A stretch of DNA of 64,000 nt from an uncultured SAR116 cluster alpha proteobacterium (GCA_902615025.1 CACMNV010000003.1:1-64000); one strand, 5' to 3'; positions 8,592 to 18,153 are shown, numbered from the stretch's first letter. Notes: generated from the sequence alone by a model not told the origin. Numbers and translations: made by a program.

Positions 8592-9569
8592 ATGAAAAGT
8601 CTAGTTAATTATCAAGAAATAGAAAAAGCATATAATAGAATATCTAACTATTCTATAAAGACACCGTTACTTTCATCTGACCTTTTAAATAAAGAATTTA
8701 GCTCAAACATTTTTATAAAAGCAGAAAATTTACAAAAAATTGGAGCTTTTAAATTTAGAGGAGCTATGAATTCAATTTTAAAGCTTGATGTTGCTAAAAA
8801 AAATATTCTTGCTTGGTCAAGTGGAAATCATGCCCAAGCTATTGCTTCTGCATGTTATTTGACTAATAAAAACGCTACTATAATTATGCCCGAGGACTCT
8901 CCAAATGCAAAATTAAATGGAACAAAATCTTGGGGCGCAAATATTATAACATTTAATAGATACTCAGAATCAAGAGAAGAAATTGGAACTAATTTAGCAA
9001 AAAAAATTAATGCAGAAATTATTCCTCCATTTGATCATCCAGATGTGATAAATGGTCAAGGAACAGTAGGCTATGAAATTGTAAGTAATTTAAAAAAAAA
9101 TAACATAAAACCTGATATAGTATTGTGTTGCTGTGGTGGTGGTGGCCTTATAGCAGGAGTTAGCACAGCTATAAAAGAACGATATCCAAATGTCCACATA
9201 TATGCTGTTGAACCTGAGGATTACAATGATACTTATTTATCATTAAGAAATAATAAAATTACTGAAGTTGATGTTTCAAAAAAATCAATTTGTGATTCAT
9301 TGTTAGCTAGCAAACCAGGCGAACTGACATTTTCAATTAACAAAGAAAATTTAAGTGGATCACTTTTGGTAAGTGATTTAGAAGCATTAAAAGCAATGAA
9401 ATATGCTTTTCAATATTTCAAAATGATTTTAGAACCTGGCGGAGCAGTTGCATTAGCTTCGGCATTGTTCAATAAAATTGACATTAAAAACAAAACTGTT
9501 GTGATCATTGCTTCTGGTGGAAATGTTGACCCAGAAATCTTTGAAAAATCATTAAAAACTTCAATTTAA
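8592..9569 (+). CDS. PLP-dependent threonine/serine dehydratase (or serine racemase)
   Basis: A fold-type II PLP enzyme of 325 aa that deaminates threonine or serine to the 2-oxo acid. The PLP lysine lies in GAFKFRGAMNS (about residue 53), the substrate loop is SSGNHAQAIA, and the phosphate-binding loop is CCGGGGLIAG. There is no C-terminal ACT regulatory domain, so it resembles the catabolic/racemase-like short form rather than biosynthetic IlvA. It is divergent from dapA across a 74-base gap and converges on the nitroreductase gene with a 9-base overlap at the stops. Racemase versus dehydratase cannot be settled from the motifs. Confidence 0.85.
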   Translation: MKSLVNYQEIEKAYNRISNYSIKTPLLSSDLLNKEFSSNIFIKAENLQKIGAFKFRGAMNSILKLDVAKKNILAWSSGNHAQAIASACYLTNKNATIIMPEDSPNAKLNGTKSWGANIITFNRYSESREEIGTNLAKKINAEIIPPFDHPDVINGQGTVGYEIVSNLKKNNIKPDIVLCCCGGGGLIAGVSTAIKERYPNVHIYAVEPEDYNDTYLSLRNNKITEVDVSKKSICDSLLASKPGELTFSINKENLSGSLLVSDLEALKAMKYAFQYFKMILEPGGAVALASALFNKIDIKNKTVVIIASGGNVDPEIFEKSLKTSI

Positions 9570-10133
9570 AAATTTTATAATTTTATCAAACTTAGGTCTA
9601 ATTCTTTCAACTGGATCTTCTTTTTTTTCACCTATATATATAAAACCTGCTAACTTGTCTTTAGAAATATCTCCTCCTAAATATTTTAACATTTTATCAT
9701 TATAGGAATACCATTCTGTAACCCATTGTACTGCATAATTTAAAGATTGAGCTGCTATCGTTATATTCTGACAAACCGCTCCAGTAGAAAGCATCATTTC
9801 CCAACTTGGTATTTTAATACTCTCTACTGGAGAATAAATAACTGCAATAATTTTATCAGCTCGCAAAAACCTATTTTTTTCGAATAGTAATTTATCTTCA
9901 TCTAAGTCAGTATTATTTTTTTTGAATTCTGGGATTAATATTTCTTCTCCAAGAGTTTTTCTCATATCGTTTTGTATAACAACTAATTTCCATGGTGATA
10001 ACGCACCATGGTCAGGCACACGCAAAGCACATTCTAGAATATCATTAAGGTCACTTTCTGTAACCTTACCTGGCAACATTTTTTTTGCAGATACGGATCT
10101 TCTTTTTTTTAAAAATTTTATAATTTCATTCAT
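9561..10133 (-). CDS. Nitroreductase family protein
   Basis: An FMN-dependent oxidoreductase of 190 aa resembling the YdjA-type nitroreductases. The N-terminal FMN-binding motif is KKRRSVSAKKMLPG, followed by ALRVPDHGALSPWKLVVI, and the second FMN-contacting region is MMLSTGAVCQNITIAAQSLNYAVQW, split here as seen at about residues 116-140. A compact single domain is typical of the YdjA subgroup. Physiological substrate is unknown. The gene is convergent with the dehydratase (9-base stop overlap) and divergent from the TauE gene. Confidence 0.85.
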   Translation of the reverse strand: MNEIIKFLKKRRSVSAKKMLPGKVTESDLNDILECALRVPDHGALSPWKLVVIQNDMRKTLGEEILIPEFKKNNTDLDEDKLLFEKNRFLRADKIIAVIYSPVESIKIPSWEMMLSTGAVCQNITIAAQSLNYAVQWVTEWYSYNDKMLKYLGGDISKDKLAGFIYIGEKKEDPVERIRPKFDKIIKFLN

Positions 10134-10198
10134 GAGTAAAACCTTTCACTAAATTTAGCTTTACATATTTCTATTGTAATCTAAACAGTTAAAAGCGC

Positions 10199-10951
10199 AT
10201 GTATTATTTTGATCCAAACTTAATTTTAATTATTATTCTATCAATAATAGCAGGTGGTCTAATGAAAGGTATTCTAGGGCTTGGAATGCCCATGGTTGCT
10301 GTTCCAATTATTGCATATTTTCTGCCTCCAACAACTGCAATGATGCTTCTTTGCTTTCCAATATTGAGTACTAACTTTCTTCAAATGCAAATACAAAAAG
10401 GGGTAGGAAGTTTAAGATTTTTTCCATTATTAGTCTTTTTAGTTATTGGACTAATTGTTGGTGGAAGATTGATTGTAGAAATTGAATTAAATACTGTTTC
10501 AATCATTATTGCTATTTCAATAATTTTTGCTGCATTAGTAAATTTTTTTGGTTTTAGAATAAATAAAATAGAAATTAAATATGAAAGACCTATCACATCA
10601 ATTTTGGGATTTTTTTCAGGTATACTAGGTGGTTTGTCCACATTTTACGGACCACCAATACTGACATATTTAATATCAGTTAATTTATCTAAAGAGTTTT
10701 TTATAAGAACAATTGCTACAATGTATTTCATTGGATCAATTCCTTTATATGGATCACTATTATATCACGGTCTTGGAACATTAAATGATTTATTTGTAAG
10801 TCTTTTCTTAATTGTTCCAGCTTTAATAGGACAATATTTTGGAACAAAAATTAGACATAAACTGTCAAATGAAATTTTCAGAAAAAGTATACTTATTACT
10901 CTGATGATATTAGGTTTAATTTTATTATTTAAAAATTTTAATCATGCATAA
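10199..10951 (+). CDS. Sulfite exporter TauE/SafE family membrane protein
   Basis: A 250-aa integral membrane protein of the TauE/SafE (DUF81) family, thought to move sulfite, sulfonates or other small organic anions across the inner membrane. It shows the duplicated family pattern: N-terminal GGLMKGILGLGMPMVAVPII and a second half with LGFFSGILGGLSTFYGPP, about eight hydrophobic segments in all. Length is normal. The last eight bases overlap the start of the DUF2256 gene, so the two are probably co-transcribed. No sulfonate catabolism genes other than a distant TauD-like oxygenase are nearby, so the substrate is open. Confidence 0.87.
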   Translation: MYYFDPNLILIIILSIIAGGLMKGILGLGMPMVAVPIIAYFLPPTTAMMLLCFPILSTNFLQMQIQKGVGSLRFFPLLVFLVIGLIVGGRLIVEIELNTVSIIIAISIIFAALVNFFGFRINKIEIKYERPITSILGFFSGILGGLSTFYGPPILTYLISVNLSKEFFIRTIATMYFIGSIPLYGSLLYHGLGTLNDLFVSLFLIVPALIGQYFGTKIRHKLSNEIFRKSILITLMILGLILLFKNFNHA

Positions 10952-11084
10952 GAAACTTAATCTTCCAAAAAAAATTTGTAAAACTTGTAAATTGGAATTT
11001 ACTTGGCGGAAAAAATGGAAAAAAGATTGGGATAATGTTTTGTATTGCTCTGAAAAGTGCAAAAGAAATTCAAAGAAAAATTAA
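10944..11084 (+). CDS. DUF2256 small zinc-ribbon-like protein
   Basis: A 46-aa protein below the ORF-track cut-off. It reads from the ATG overlapping the end of the TauE gene and carries the DUF2256 pattern: ICKTCKLEFTWRKKWKKDWD followed by VLYCSEKCKRN. The two pairs CxxC and CxxxC with the central WRKKW block are the family hallmark and suggest a tiny metal-binding domain. Family function is unknown. Translation is probably coupled to the upstream TauE gene (8-base overlap), and its stop overlaps the end of the convergent PQQ dehydrogenase gene by four bases. Confidence 0.85.
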   Translation: MHKKLNLPKKICKTCKLEFTWRKKWKKDWDNVLYCSEKCKRNSKKN

Positions 11085-12163
11085 TGTTTATCTAATTTAA
11101 ATAATCCTCCATCCCTTTCATCATTAATTAATAAAATATGACCTTGAGGATGAACTAATACATCCCTAATCCTTCCGATTTTATTTTTTAAAAATTTAAT
11201 TTCCTTACTAGGCCTTTTATTATTTAAGTTAACTATATATAAAGATTTAAATTTCAATGATCCAACTAAAATTTTATTTTTAAGAAATTTAAAATAATCA
11301 TTATTATAAAATGCCATTCCAGAAGGTGCGATTGAGGGTATCCATGTCCAAATTGGTTCTTCATAGCCTTTAACAGGTTTGCTAACACCTATTTTTCCTC
11401 CCCAATATTCTTTTCCATAGGTTACAATTGGCCAACCATAATTTTTACCCATTTCTACTATATTTATTTCATCTCCACCCTTTGGCCCATGCTCATGAGA
11501 CCAAATTTCATCAAATTCTTTAATGTAAATTAAACCTTGTGGATTTCTATGTCCCATTGAAAAAATTCCAGACAACCATCCTTCTCTGATAATTTTATGA
11601 TTTCCTTCATAATCTATTTTAATGATACTACCTGGGTAATTTTTTGGGTTTTGAGAGTTGTTTCTGTCACCTCTGTCACCTATAGAAAATAAAATATTAT
11701 TTTTGTAATTTATAAATCTACACCCAAAATGAACACCACTTCTTGATTGATACTTAGAGGAAAACATAATCTTCTTGTTTAAGAATTTGAAATTCTTTAA
11801 TTCATGTCTTGCTACAATAAGATCAGAATTTAGATTTTGATAGCATGAAAAAACGTATTTTTTTTCTTTGTCCTTTACAAAAATAATATCAAGTAATCCC
11901 CCTTGTCTTTTTGAGAGAACATCATTGTAAGTTTCTTTTCCTACAATTTTTTCATTTGAAAAATTATAAATGTATAATAGTCCTCTCTTTTCAGAAACTA
12001 ATATATTTTCATTATCAATTAAATCCATTCCCCATGCGTATTCAAAATCATGTAATTTTTTGATTTTTAGATCATTAATCCCTAATGCATATGATTTTGA
12101 GATAAACAAAAGATTGAATAGAATCGTAATAGTCGAATAAAGTAAAGTTTTGAATTGATACAT
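11081..12163 (-). CDS. PQQ-dependent sugar (aldose) dehydrogenase, exported
   Basis: A six-bladed beta-propeller dehydrogenase of the soluble GDH/YliI family, predicted periplasmic, oxidising aldose sugars with PQQ. The 360-aa protein starts with a signal peptide (hydrophobic 5-24, ending near SYA). Visible family motifs are SGVHFGCRFI, FSIGDRGDRNNSQ, the metal and PQQ region IWSHEHGPKGGDEIN, and KNYGWPIVTYG. C-terminal blade has RIRDVLVHPQGHILLIND. No PQQ biosynthesis genes are seen in the window, so cofactor supply is unknown. It is divergent from the TauD-like gene. Confidence 0.88.
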   Translation of the reverse strand: MYQFKTLLYSTITILFNLLFISKSYALGINDLKIKKLHDFEYAWGMDLIDNENILVSEKRGLLYIYNFSNEKIVGKETYNDVLSKRQGGLLDIIFVKDKEKKYVFSCYQNLNSDLIVARHELKNFKFLNKKIMFSSKYQSRSGVHFGCRFINYKNNILFSIGDRGDRNNSQNPKNYPGSIIKIDYEGNHKIIREGWLSGIFSMGHRNPQGLIYIKEFDEIWSHEHGPKGGDEINIVEMGKNYGWPIVTYGKEYWGGKIGVSKPVKGYEEPIWTWIPSIAPSGMAFYNNDYFKFLKNKILVGSLKFKSLYIVNLNNKRPSKEIKFLKNKIGRIRDVLVHPQGHILLINDERDGGLFKLDKH

Positions 12164-12217
12164 AGATATATTTCGAATTAATATATTAAATATAATAAAA
12201 ATTGAAATAAATTAAAG

Positions 12218-13114
12218 ATGTCTATTGATTTTGAAAATATTACTGATCACACCGGAGTTAGAATTTACAATTTTGATGCTTCCAAAAATGTAGATGAAGA
12301 TGACCTCAATGAAATAAAAGAACTAATGCAAAACAAGCATTTTATTTGTTTTAAAAATCAAAAGTTAGATGAAGATAGCTTGATAAATTTTTGTAAAAAT
12401 TTTGGAAATTTAGAGAGTTATCCAGAAAAAAACAAAACAAAGAAAAATATTCAAATTTTTAATGTAGCTAATATTTCTGCTGATGGAGAACATTTGAATG
12501 AAAATGACCCAAGGGTTGTTTTGCAAAAAAATAATTCTAGGTGGCATACAGATAGCTCATATAGATTTTATCCTGCACTTTATTCATTATTATTTGGTAA
12601 AGAAACACTTCCAAAAGAAGCAAGCGGCGGGCAAACTCAATTTTCAAATATGCTTTTAGCTTACAAAGCTTTACCAGAAGATATTAAAGAAAAACTAAAA
12701 CCTCTTCATCAAGTCCATTCATATAATGATATTAGGCGCCTTGAACCGTCACTACCTGAATTAACTATTGACGAAAAAAGAAATTTTCCACCTGTTACGC
12801 ATCCACTTATAAGAGTTCATCCAGATAGAGATATGGAGAAGTCACTTTTCTTCACGTCTAATACAAGTTTAGAAATAGGTGGAATGAGTTTCAAAGAAGG
12901 TAAAGAACTGCACAAATGGCTGGTAAATTTTATCAGTAATGAAAAATTTTATTTAACTCATGAATGGGAATTAAATGATCTAATAATGTGGGATAATAGG
13001 GTTTTGTTACATAGAGTTTTACCATACGATTACTCAAAGTACAGAAGGGCTATGATTAGAGGAACTATCGAAGGAACAAAACCTGTTTATGGTCCTTTCT
13101 CTCAAATTAACTAG
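12218..13114 (+). CDS. TauD/TfdA family 2-oxoglutarate-dependent dioxygenase
   Basis: A non-haem Fe(II) dioxygenase of 298 aa. The metal-binding HxD is in SRWHTDSSYR (about residues 108-117); the distal His and the 2-oxoglutarate-binding Arg are in LLHRVLPYDYSKYRRAMIRG near residue 270-285. These define the TauD/TfdA fold. Substrate is unknown: taurine, sulfonates, aryloxy acids and other compounds are all used in the family. It is convergent with the SDR gene, overlapping by eight bases at the stops. The downstream minus-strand SDR-VOC pair might act on a related compound, but only proximity supports that. Confidence 0.86.
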   Translation: MSIDFENITDHTGVRIYNFDASKNVDEDDLNEIKELMQNKHFICFKNQKLDEDSLINFCKNFGNLESYPEKNKTKKNIQIFNVANISADGEHLNENDPRVVLQKNNSRWHTDSSYRFYPALYSLLFGKETLPKEASGGQTQFSNMLLAYKALPEDIKEKLKPLHQVHSYNDIRRLEPSLPELTIDEKRNFPPVTHPLIRVHPDRDMEKSLFFTSNTSLEIGGMSFKEGKELHKWLVNFISNEKFYLTHEWELNDLIMWDNRVLLHRVLPYDYSKYRRAMIRGTIEGTKPVYGPFSQIN

Positions 13115-13889
13115 GAATTAAACCGCCATCTACATTAAATGATTGGCCTGTTATATTTCTTGCACCTGAAGATGATAAAAATATAACCATTGATGCAATA
13201 TCATCAGGATCATTAAAGCGCCCTAAAGGTACATCTCGCATATAATAATCCATAATCTCTTTTTCAGTTTTTTTTTGCTCTTTAGCTCGTTTTGCAACCA
13301 ATTTTTTAACAATATCTGTATAAGTTGGAGAAGGACAAATTGAATTCACATTAATATTATATTTACCAAGTTCTTGTGAAGCAGTTTTTGTCATGCTTAA
13401 TATTGAACCTTTAGTTGCAGCGTAAATAGTATTTGAAACATCAACAAATCCTTTTGCTCCAACAGATGACATATTAATGATTCTACCACCATTACCTTGA
13501 GCAATCATTTGTTTGGCAGCTTTTTGTAGACAAAAGAAAGTACCCTTAGCATTAACATCATTCATCCATTTCCAATGTGTTTCGTCTAATTCAAACAAGC
13601 CTAAACTTTGTGTAACTCCTGCATTGTTAACCATAATGTCAAGAGTTCCAAAATGTTTAACAGTCTTCTCGATCATTTTATCTATATCTTTTACTTTAGA
13701 GACATCCATTTTAATTTTTATCTTTTTTGGTTTTTCTTTAGGCATTAAATCCAATGTTTCATCTAAAGATTTTGAATCTTTATCTGCACAAGCAACATTG
13801 TAACCCTCATTATTTAATGCGATAGCAATTGATCTTCCAATTCCGTTTCCAGCACCTGTTACACAAACATTACTATATATATCTTTCAT
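13107..13889 (-). CDS. SDR family NAD(P)-dependent oxidoreductase
   Basis: A classical short-chain dehydrogenase of 260 aa. The nucleotide site is VTGAGNGIGRSIA (about 9-21), followed by MVNNAGVTQSLG, the catalytic serine in IINMSSVGAKG, and the YxxxK pair in YAATKGSILSMT. The C-terminal ITGQSFNVDGGLIPS is also standard. An ADKD segment after beta-2 suggests NAD(H) preference. It follows the VOC gene by six bases, so the two are one operon. Substrate is unknown. Confidence 0.88.
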   Translation of the reverse strand: MKDIYSNVCVTGAGNGIGRSIAIALNNEGYNVACADKDSKSLDETLDLMPKEKPKKIKIKMDVSKVKDIDKMIEKTVKHFGTLDIMVNNAGVTQSLGLFELDETHWKWMNDVNAKGTFFCLQKAAKQMIAQGNGGRIINMSSVGAKGFVDVSNTIYAATKGSILSMTKTASQELGKYNINVNSICPSPTYTDIVKKLVAKRAKEQKKTEKEIMDYYMRDVPLGRFNDPDDIASMVIFLSSSGARNITGQSFNVDGGLIPS

Positions 13890-13895
13890 TTTTAC

Positions 13896-14747
13896 CTAAA
13901 CTTCTTGATTAATTTCTAACATGTTAGCATTTAGATCATATAAATAAATTTGATGAAATTTTGGCATTGCATAGATTTTAGCATTCGAGAATAAAATCTT
14001 TGATTGATCTAATATATCCATTACTTTTTTAACATCCTTTACCGTAAAAGCAGGATGACCTGCAATTGATGGATTATGTGCAAAATTATTTCTAAATCCA
14101 AAACCATCATCAGGTTTTATAATGTGAAGTCCTTTATTTAGTGAAGACATAGGAAATATTGATAACTCTCTAGGATCTATACTAAAGTCACCTTTATTTT
14201 TAGGAGCAGTCCATTTACCTTCTTTTAAGTTTAAAAATTCAGAAATAAAAGATACACTTTCTCTAACATCAAGTGATTCCAAATTCATATGATGGATATA
14301 CCAGTTAGATTTATCGATAAATTTTTTATAATTTTCATCAAGAACTTTATTAGATTTAATTAATTGTATTAGGTTCAAAGATGGTTCTTGAACCATGATT
14401 TTTTCAAAATCATTATTTTTTTTATGAATAAATTTAATATTTTTTTCGTTAAGTTTACGTAAAACTAAATCAAAATTTTCAATGATTAAAGTAATGAAAG
14501 TTCTTCTGCTTTGAATTGTGCCATTAAATTCTAAATCTTGTTTTGGAATATATAATCTAATACCAAAACCACCCTCACCTAAGAAAATATCATCATTATG
14601 ATTTTCAAAAAAATTTTTATAAAAAAGTTTATCCTCTAATTTATTATTCAATAATCTATTATAAAAATCTTTTGATACTTCTAAATTTTTAACTGGTATT
14701 GATACGTTTAATATTTTCCAATTCATAAATATATTTCGACTTTCCAA
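13896..14747 (-). CDS. VOC (glyoxalase/dioxygenase superfamily) protein
   Basis: A 283-aa protein with two vicinal-oxygen-chelate-like repeats. The N-terminal half begins ILNVSIPVKNLEVSKDFYNRLL, a typical VOC module start, and the second half has WYIHHMNLESLDVRESVSFI and ends HQIYLYDLNANMLEINQEV, another module end with a likely metal-binding Glu. Histidines at the expected start of the second module (HHMNLES) support metal binding there. Function (isomerase, dioxygenase or resistance protein) is undetermined. It is the first gene of a two-gene unit with the SDR. Confidence 0.7.
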   Translation of the reverse strand: MESRNIFMNWKILNVSIPVKNLEVSKDFYNRLLNNKLEDKLFYKNFFENHNDDIFLGEGGFGIRLYIPKQDLEFNGTIQSRRTFITLIIENFDLVLRKLNEKNIKFIHKKNNDFEKIMVQEPSLNLIQLIKSNKVLDENYKKFIDKSNWYIHHMNLESLDVRESVSFISEFLNLKEGKWTAPKNKGDFSIDPRELSIFPMSSLNKGLHIIKPDDGFGFRNNFAHNPSIAGHPAFTVKDVKKVMDILDQSKILFSNAKIYAMPKFHQIYLYDLNANMLEINQEV

Positions 14748-14803
14748 AAAAATAGACTACTCTAATTCATTAAATAATTAAATAATTTTAATTTAGGTCA
14801 AAA

Positions 14804-15988
14804 TTGGATTTAGCAAAAAAGAATGTCTTAGTTTTAGCAATTGCTCAAGGTTTGTCCGTTACAACAACTAACATAGGCATTATAAATACTGGTTTAGTTG
14901 GATTTGTTCTATCACCAAAACAAGAATATGCTACGCTACCTCTTTCACTACAATTCTTAACGCTAGCATTATTATTAATACCAGTTTCACTATTAATGGG
15001 TAAATTTGGAAGAAAAAAAATATTTATTTTAGGAGTTCTTTCATCTTTATTAGGGACATTAATTGTTGCTTTTTCAATATTTGATAAAAATTTTATGTAT
15101 TTTATTGTTGGTTCAATTTTTATTGGCGTCTCTCAAGCTACTCAACAATTTTATAGATATGCTGCAGCAGATAATGTTCCTGACAATTTTAAAAGTAAAG
15201 CACTTTCATACGTATTAGCAGGAGGATTAATAGCTGCCATATTAGGACCAGAATTATCCAAAATATCTTATACTTTTCTTACTGAACATATATATCTTGC
15301 AACTTATTTGATTGCTGGAACAGTTCAGATTTTAAATTTATTTGTATTAGCATTTTTAAATATTCCGAAACCTAAAAAAAATATAAATGTAAAAAGACCT
15401 TTATCTGAAATTTTATTTAAAAAAGAACTTATACTAGCAATATTATCTGCAGCTTTGGGATTTTCATTGATGAGTTTTATTATGACTGCCACCCCTATTC
15501 AAATAGTAAATATTTGTAAATTAGGTAATGATGTGAACGCAAATATAATTCAATGGCACGTCATTGCAATGTTTGCTCCATCTCTTTTTACGGGGCAATT
15601 AATAAATAAACTAGGAAATCTTAAACTGATGGCTCTTGGAGTAATATGTTATTTAGTATCAATTTATTTTGGAACAATAGGTCAAACTGAATATCATTTT
15701 TGGTTATCATTATTTTTATGTGGACTGGGGTGGAATTTTTTATTTGTTGGTGGAAGTGATATTATTGCAAAGAGTACAAATCCTAAAGAAAAGTCAATAG
15801 TTCAAGGTGTCACTGACTTTATAATTTTTGGTAGTGTTGCATTTGCATCTTTTATGGGAGGTAATCTTTTAGTTTCTATTGGATGGCATATGATGCTTTA
15901 TATGGCTTTAATACCAATTTTTGTTTTAGCCTTTTACATTATTTTTCTTTGGATAACTAAAGTTAATGATTCAACAATCAAAATTTAA
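14804..15988 (+). CDS. MFS transporter
   Basis: A 394-aa major facilitator protein with about twelve hydrophobic segments. The family loop motif between helices 2 and 3 appears as LLMGKFGRKKIFILGVLSS, and a second-half equivalent around GQLINKLGNLKLMALGVI. The start is a TTG at 14804, since no ATG precedes the first hydrophobic segment. It is divergent from the VOC gene and its stop overlaps the DUF2842 gene by four bases. The substrate is not evident; drug/metabolite exporters and nutrient importers share this layout. Confidence 0.8.
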   Translation: MDLAKKNVLVLAIAQGLSVTTTNIGIINTGLVGFVLSPKQEYATLPLSLQFLTLALLLIPVSLLMGKFGRKKIFILGVLSSLLGTLIVAFSIFDKNFMYFIVGSIFIGVSQATQQFYRYAAADNVPDNFKSKALSYVLAGGLIAAILGPELSKISYTFLTEHIYLATYLIAGTVQILNLFVLAFLNIPKPKKNINVKRPLSEILFKKELILAILSAALGFSLMSFIMTATPIQIVNICKLGNDVNANIIQWHVIAMFAPSLFTGQLINKLGNLKLMALGVICYLVSIYFGTIGQTEYHFWLSLFLCGLGWNFLFVGGSDIIAKSTNPKEKSIVQGVTDFIIFGSVAFASFMGGNLLVSIGWHMMLYMALIPIFVLAFYIIFLWITKVNDSTIKI

Positions 15989-16188
15989 AATGACTCATGT
16001 TTTGCTAACCAATTAATTACTTTTATTGCTGGATATATCCAAGCTAAACCTATTACTATATAAAGAAACCAATCTAAGTATTGATTGTGACCAGTAAAAT
16101 AATCAATTAGATTTGTTGAGAGCCACAAGTATAAAAGAAAAAAGGGTATTAATAAGATTATAACAATAAAATGACGCCATCTTTTCAT
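15985..16188 (-). CDS. DUF2842 small membrane protein
   Basis: A 67-aa membrane protein with a basic N-terminus (MKRWRH), one hydrophobic segment at about 8-27, and a second at about 40-60 with GLAWIYPAIKVINWL. That two-helix pattern with a tryptophan/proline-containing end matches DUF2842, a family found mainly in alphaproteobacteria. No function is known. It follows the DadA-like gene by ten bases on the same strand order and converges on the MFS gene with a four-base overlap. Confidence 0.7.
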   Translation of the reverse strand: MKRWRHFIVIILLIPFFLLYLWLSTNLIDYFTGHNQYLDWFLYIVIGLAWIYPAIKVINWLAKHESF

Positions 16189-16198
16189 ATATAACTAT

Positions 16199-17437
16199 TT
16201 AATTATTGAATCTACTTTGTAAATAAGGATCTAAATTAATATTTGTTTTTTTATTTAAAATCAAATCTGAAACTAATTTTCCTAACTTTGGTCCAATTGT
16301 AAGACCTACGTGCTGACCACCAAATGCAAAATAAACATTTTTCATCGAATTAGATTTTCCTAAAACTGGTAGACTATCTGACGTTGAAGGTCTTTGACCC
16401 ATCCAAAGATCTTCTTCTTTCCAATATAAAGAGGGAATAATATTTTTAATTAAGCTACGAATATAGTCATATCTAGATTCATTTGCAGGTGCATCAACAC
16501 CAGAAAAATCTACAATGCCTGCAAATCTTAAAGTGTCATCCATTGGAGTTATTGCAATTTTTTTATTAACAATCATTAAGGGATTAGGAGGTAAAAAATT
16601 AACTTTTTTTAAAACTATATGAAAACCTCTTTCAGCTTCTATATTAACTTTGTGATTAATAGTTTTTAAAAGCCTTTTGGACCAAATTCCTGAACAAACT
16701 ATAATTTTATTTGCAGAGATTATTTTACCATCTTTAAAAGTAACAGCCTGATCAGAAATTGAAGCGACCTCATCTTTTTTAAAAATACCACCTAATTTTA
16801 CAAATTCTTTTTTTAACGCCCGAAGATATTTTTGAGGAGAAGAAATCCAACCATGATCATAAAATTCAATACCTGATTTATAATGATTTGATAAATAACT
16901 ATACTTTCTTTTGAACTCTTGGCTGTTTATTTTTTTAAAATTAAATTTATATTTTTTTCTAATTTCTAAATCAGATTTACTTTTAAAAATTTCATCTTGA
17001 TCCCTAAAAATCATTGAGATTTTACCTTTATTTATAAATTTTGATGCTTCAGTGCTTTTTGATAAAGCAAGATGTTGTTCAACTGTATCATAGGTAAGTT
17101 GATGAAGGTTTTTTATAATATTGTCAAAATTAGATTTACTGGAATTTCTCAAAAAGGGAATGGCCCACGGCAATAATTTGGGTAAATAAGAATATTTTAA
17201 AAATAAAGGAGACGATTTTGACAACAAGTAAAATGGTAAATTTCTTAATAATCCTGGTGATGATAGAGGTATAATTGATGATGCTGCTAACAAACCTGCG
17301 TTACCATAAGAGGTTTGGTTTTCGTTCCCTACATCAACTCTATCTATTAATGTTACATTTAAACCATTTCTAATTAAATTTAGTCCAGCAGATAACCCGG
17401 TAATTCCCGCTCCAACAATTAAAATATTTTTTTTCAA
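16199..17437 (-). CDS. FAD-dependent oxidoreductase, D-amino-acid dehydrogenase (DadA) family
   Basis: A 412-aa flavoenzyme of the DAO/DadA family that oxidises amino acids at the membrane and passes electrons to the respiratory chain. The FAD dinucleotide site is ILIVGAGITGLSAGLNLIR at the extreme N-terminus with DR at the end of beta-2. C-terminal family motifs are MGQRPSTSDSLPVLG and FAFGGQHVGLTIGP, which close the FAD pocket. D-amino acid or N-substituted glycine substrates are both possible. It lies just after phoU (8-base gap), probably by read-through from the pst operon, with no evident functional link. Confidence 0.8.
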   Translation of the reverse strand: MKKNILIVGAGITGLSAGLNLIRNGLNVTLIDRVDVGNENQTSYGNAGLLAASSIIPLSSPGLLRNLPFYLLSKSSPLFLKYSYLPKLLPWAIPFLRNSSKSNFDNIIKNLHQLTYDTVEQHLALSKSTEASKFINKGKISMIFRDQDEIFKSKSDLEIRKKYKFNFKKINSQEFKRKYSYLSNHYKSGIEFYDHGWISSPQKYLRALKKEFVKLGGIFKKDEVASISDQAVTFKDGKIISANKIIVCSGIWSKRLLKTINHKVNIEAERGFHIVLKKVNFLPPNPLMIVNKKIAITPMDDTLRFAGIVDFSGVDAPANESRYDYIRSLIKNIIPSLYWKEEDLWMGQRPSTSDSLPVLGKSNSMKNVYFAFGGQHVGLTIGPKLGKLVSDLILNKKTNINLDPYLQSRFNN

Positions 17438-17445
17438 TATTTATT

Positions 17446-18153
17446 CTAATCTATGCCATAAAGACTTGTTTTATCAGCTTTAGGTCTTTCCTCACTTAAT
17501 GGCTTTCCATTAATTAAAAAATAATTCTGTTCTGCTATGTCAGTTACATAATCCCCTACTCTTTCAATACTTTTTGCTATAAAGAGAATATGTGTACCAC
17601 TTACAATATTTTTTTTATTTCTGCTCATAGATGCCAGTACTTCTTGGTAAAGTTTTGTATTCATCTTATCTATAACAACATCAGTATCTCTAACCTTTAT
17701 ACTTAAATCACTATCTTTATCTTTATAAGCAATAATAACATCTTCTAACATTTCCTGTGTAACTAATCCCATTTTACCAATATTTACACCAGGTATATCA
17801 TCAGAGCTTAATTCACATAATGCTTTTGTTCTATTTGAAATATTTCTAGAATAATCACCAATTCTTTCTAAAACTGTTGATATCTTTAAAGCAGATATAA
17901 CTCTTCTCAAATCTTCAGCTTGAGGAGATCTTAAGGCAATTATTTCAAAACCTAATTGTTGAATTTTTTCATCTAAATCGTCTAAATTTTTATCTCTTAA
18001 TATTAACTTATCAATTTCTTCAATATTTTGAGTTGAAAAATTGTCAATTGAACTAACAAACTGTTCCGTTGCGAGTTTAGCCAGCTTTAATAAATCTTTA
18101 TTTAATTTATTAAGATCATCGTCAAAAGATGATAAAATATGCTCATTACCCAT
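17446..18153 (-). CDS. phoU: Phosphate signalling protein PhoU
   Basis: PhoU links the Pst transporter to the PhoR/PhoB two-component system and represses the Pho regulon under phosphate excess. The 235-aa protein consists of two three-helix PhoU repeats, with metal-binding motifs ERIGDYSRNISNR (first repeat, about 95-107) and SIERVGDYVTDIAEQ (second, about 190-204). Length is typical. It is the last gene of pstSCAB-phoU. PhoB and PhoR are not in the window. Confidence 0.95.
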   Translation of the reverse strand: MGNEHILSSFDDDLNKLNKDLLKLAKLATEQFVSSIDNFSTQNIEEIDKLILRDKNLDDLDEKIQQLGFEIIALRSPQAEDLRRVISALKISTVLERIGDYSRNISNRTKALCELSSDDIPGVNIGKMGLVTQEMLEDVIIAYKDKDSDLSIKVRDTDVVIDKMNTKLYQEVLASMSRNKKNIVSGTHILFIAKSIERVGDYVTDIAEQNYFLINGKPLSEERPKADKTSLYGID

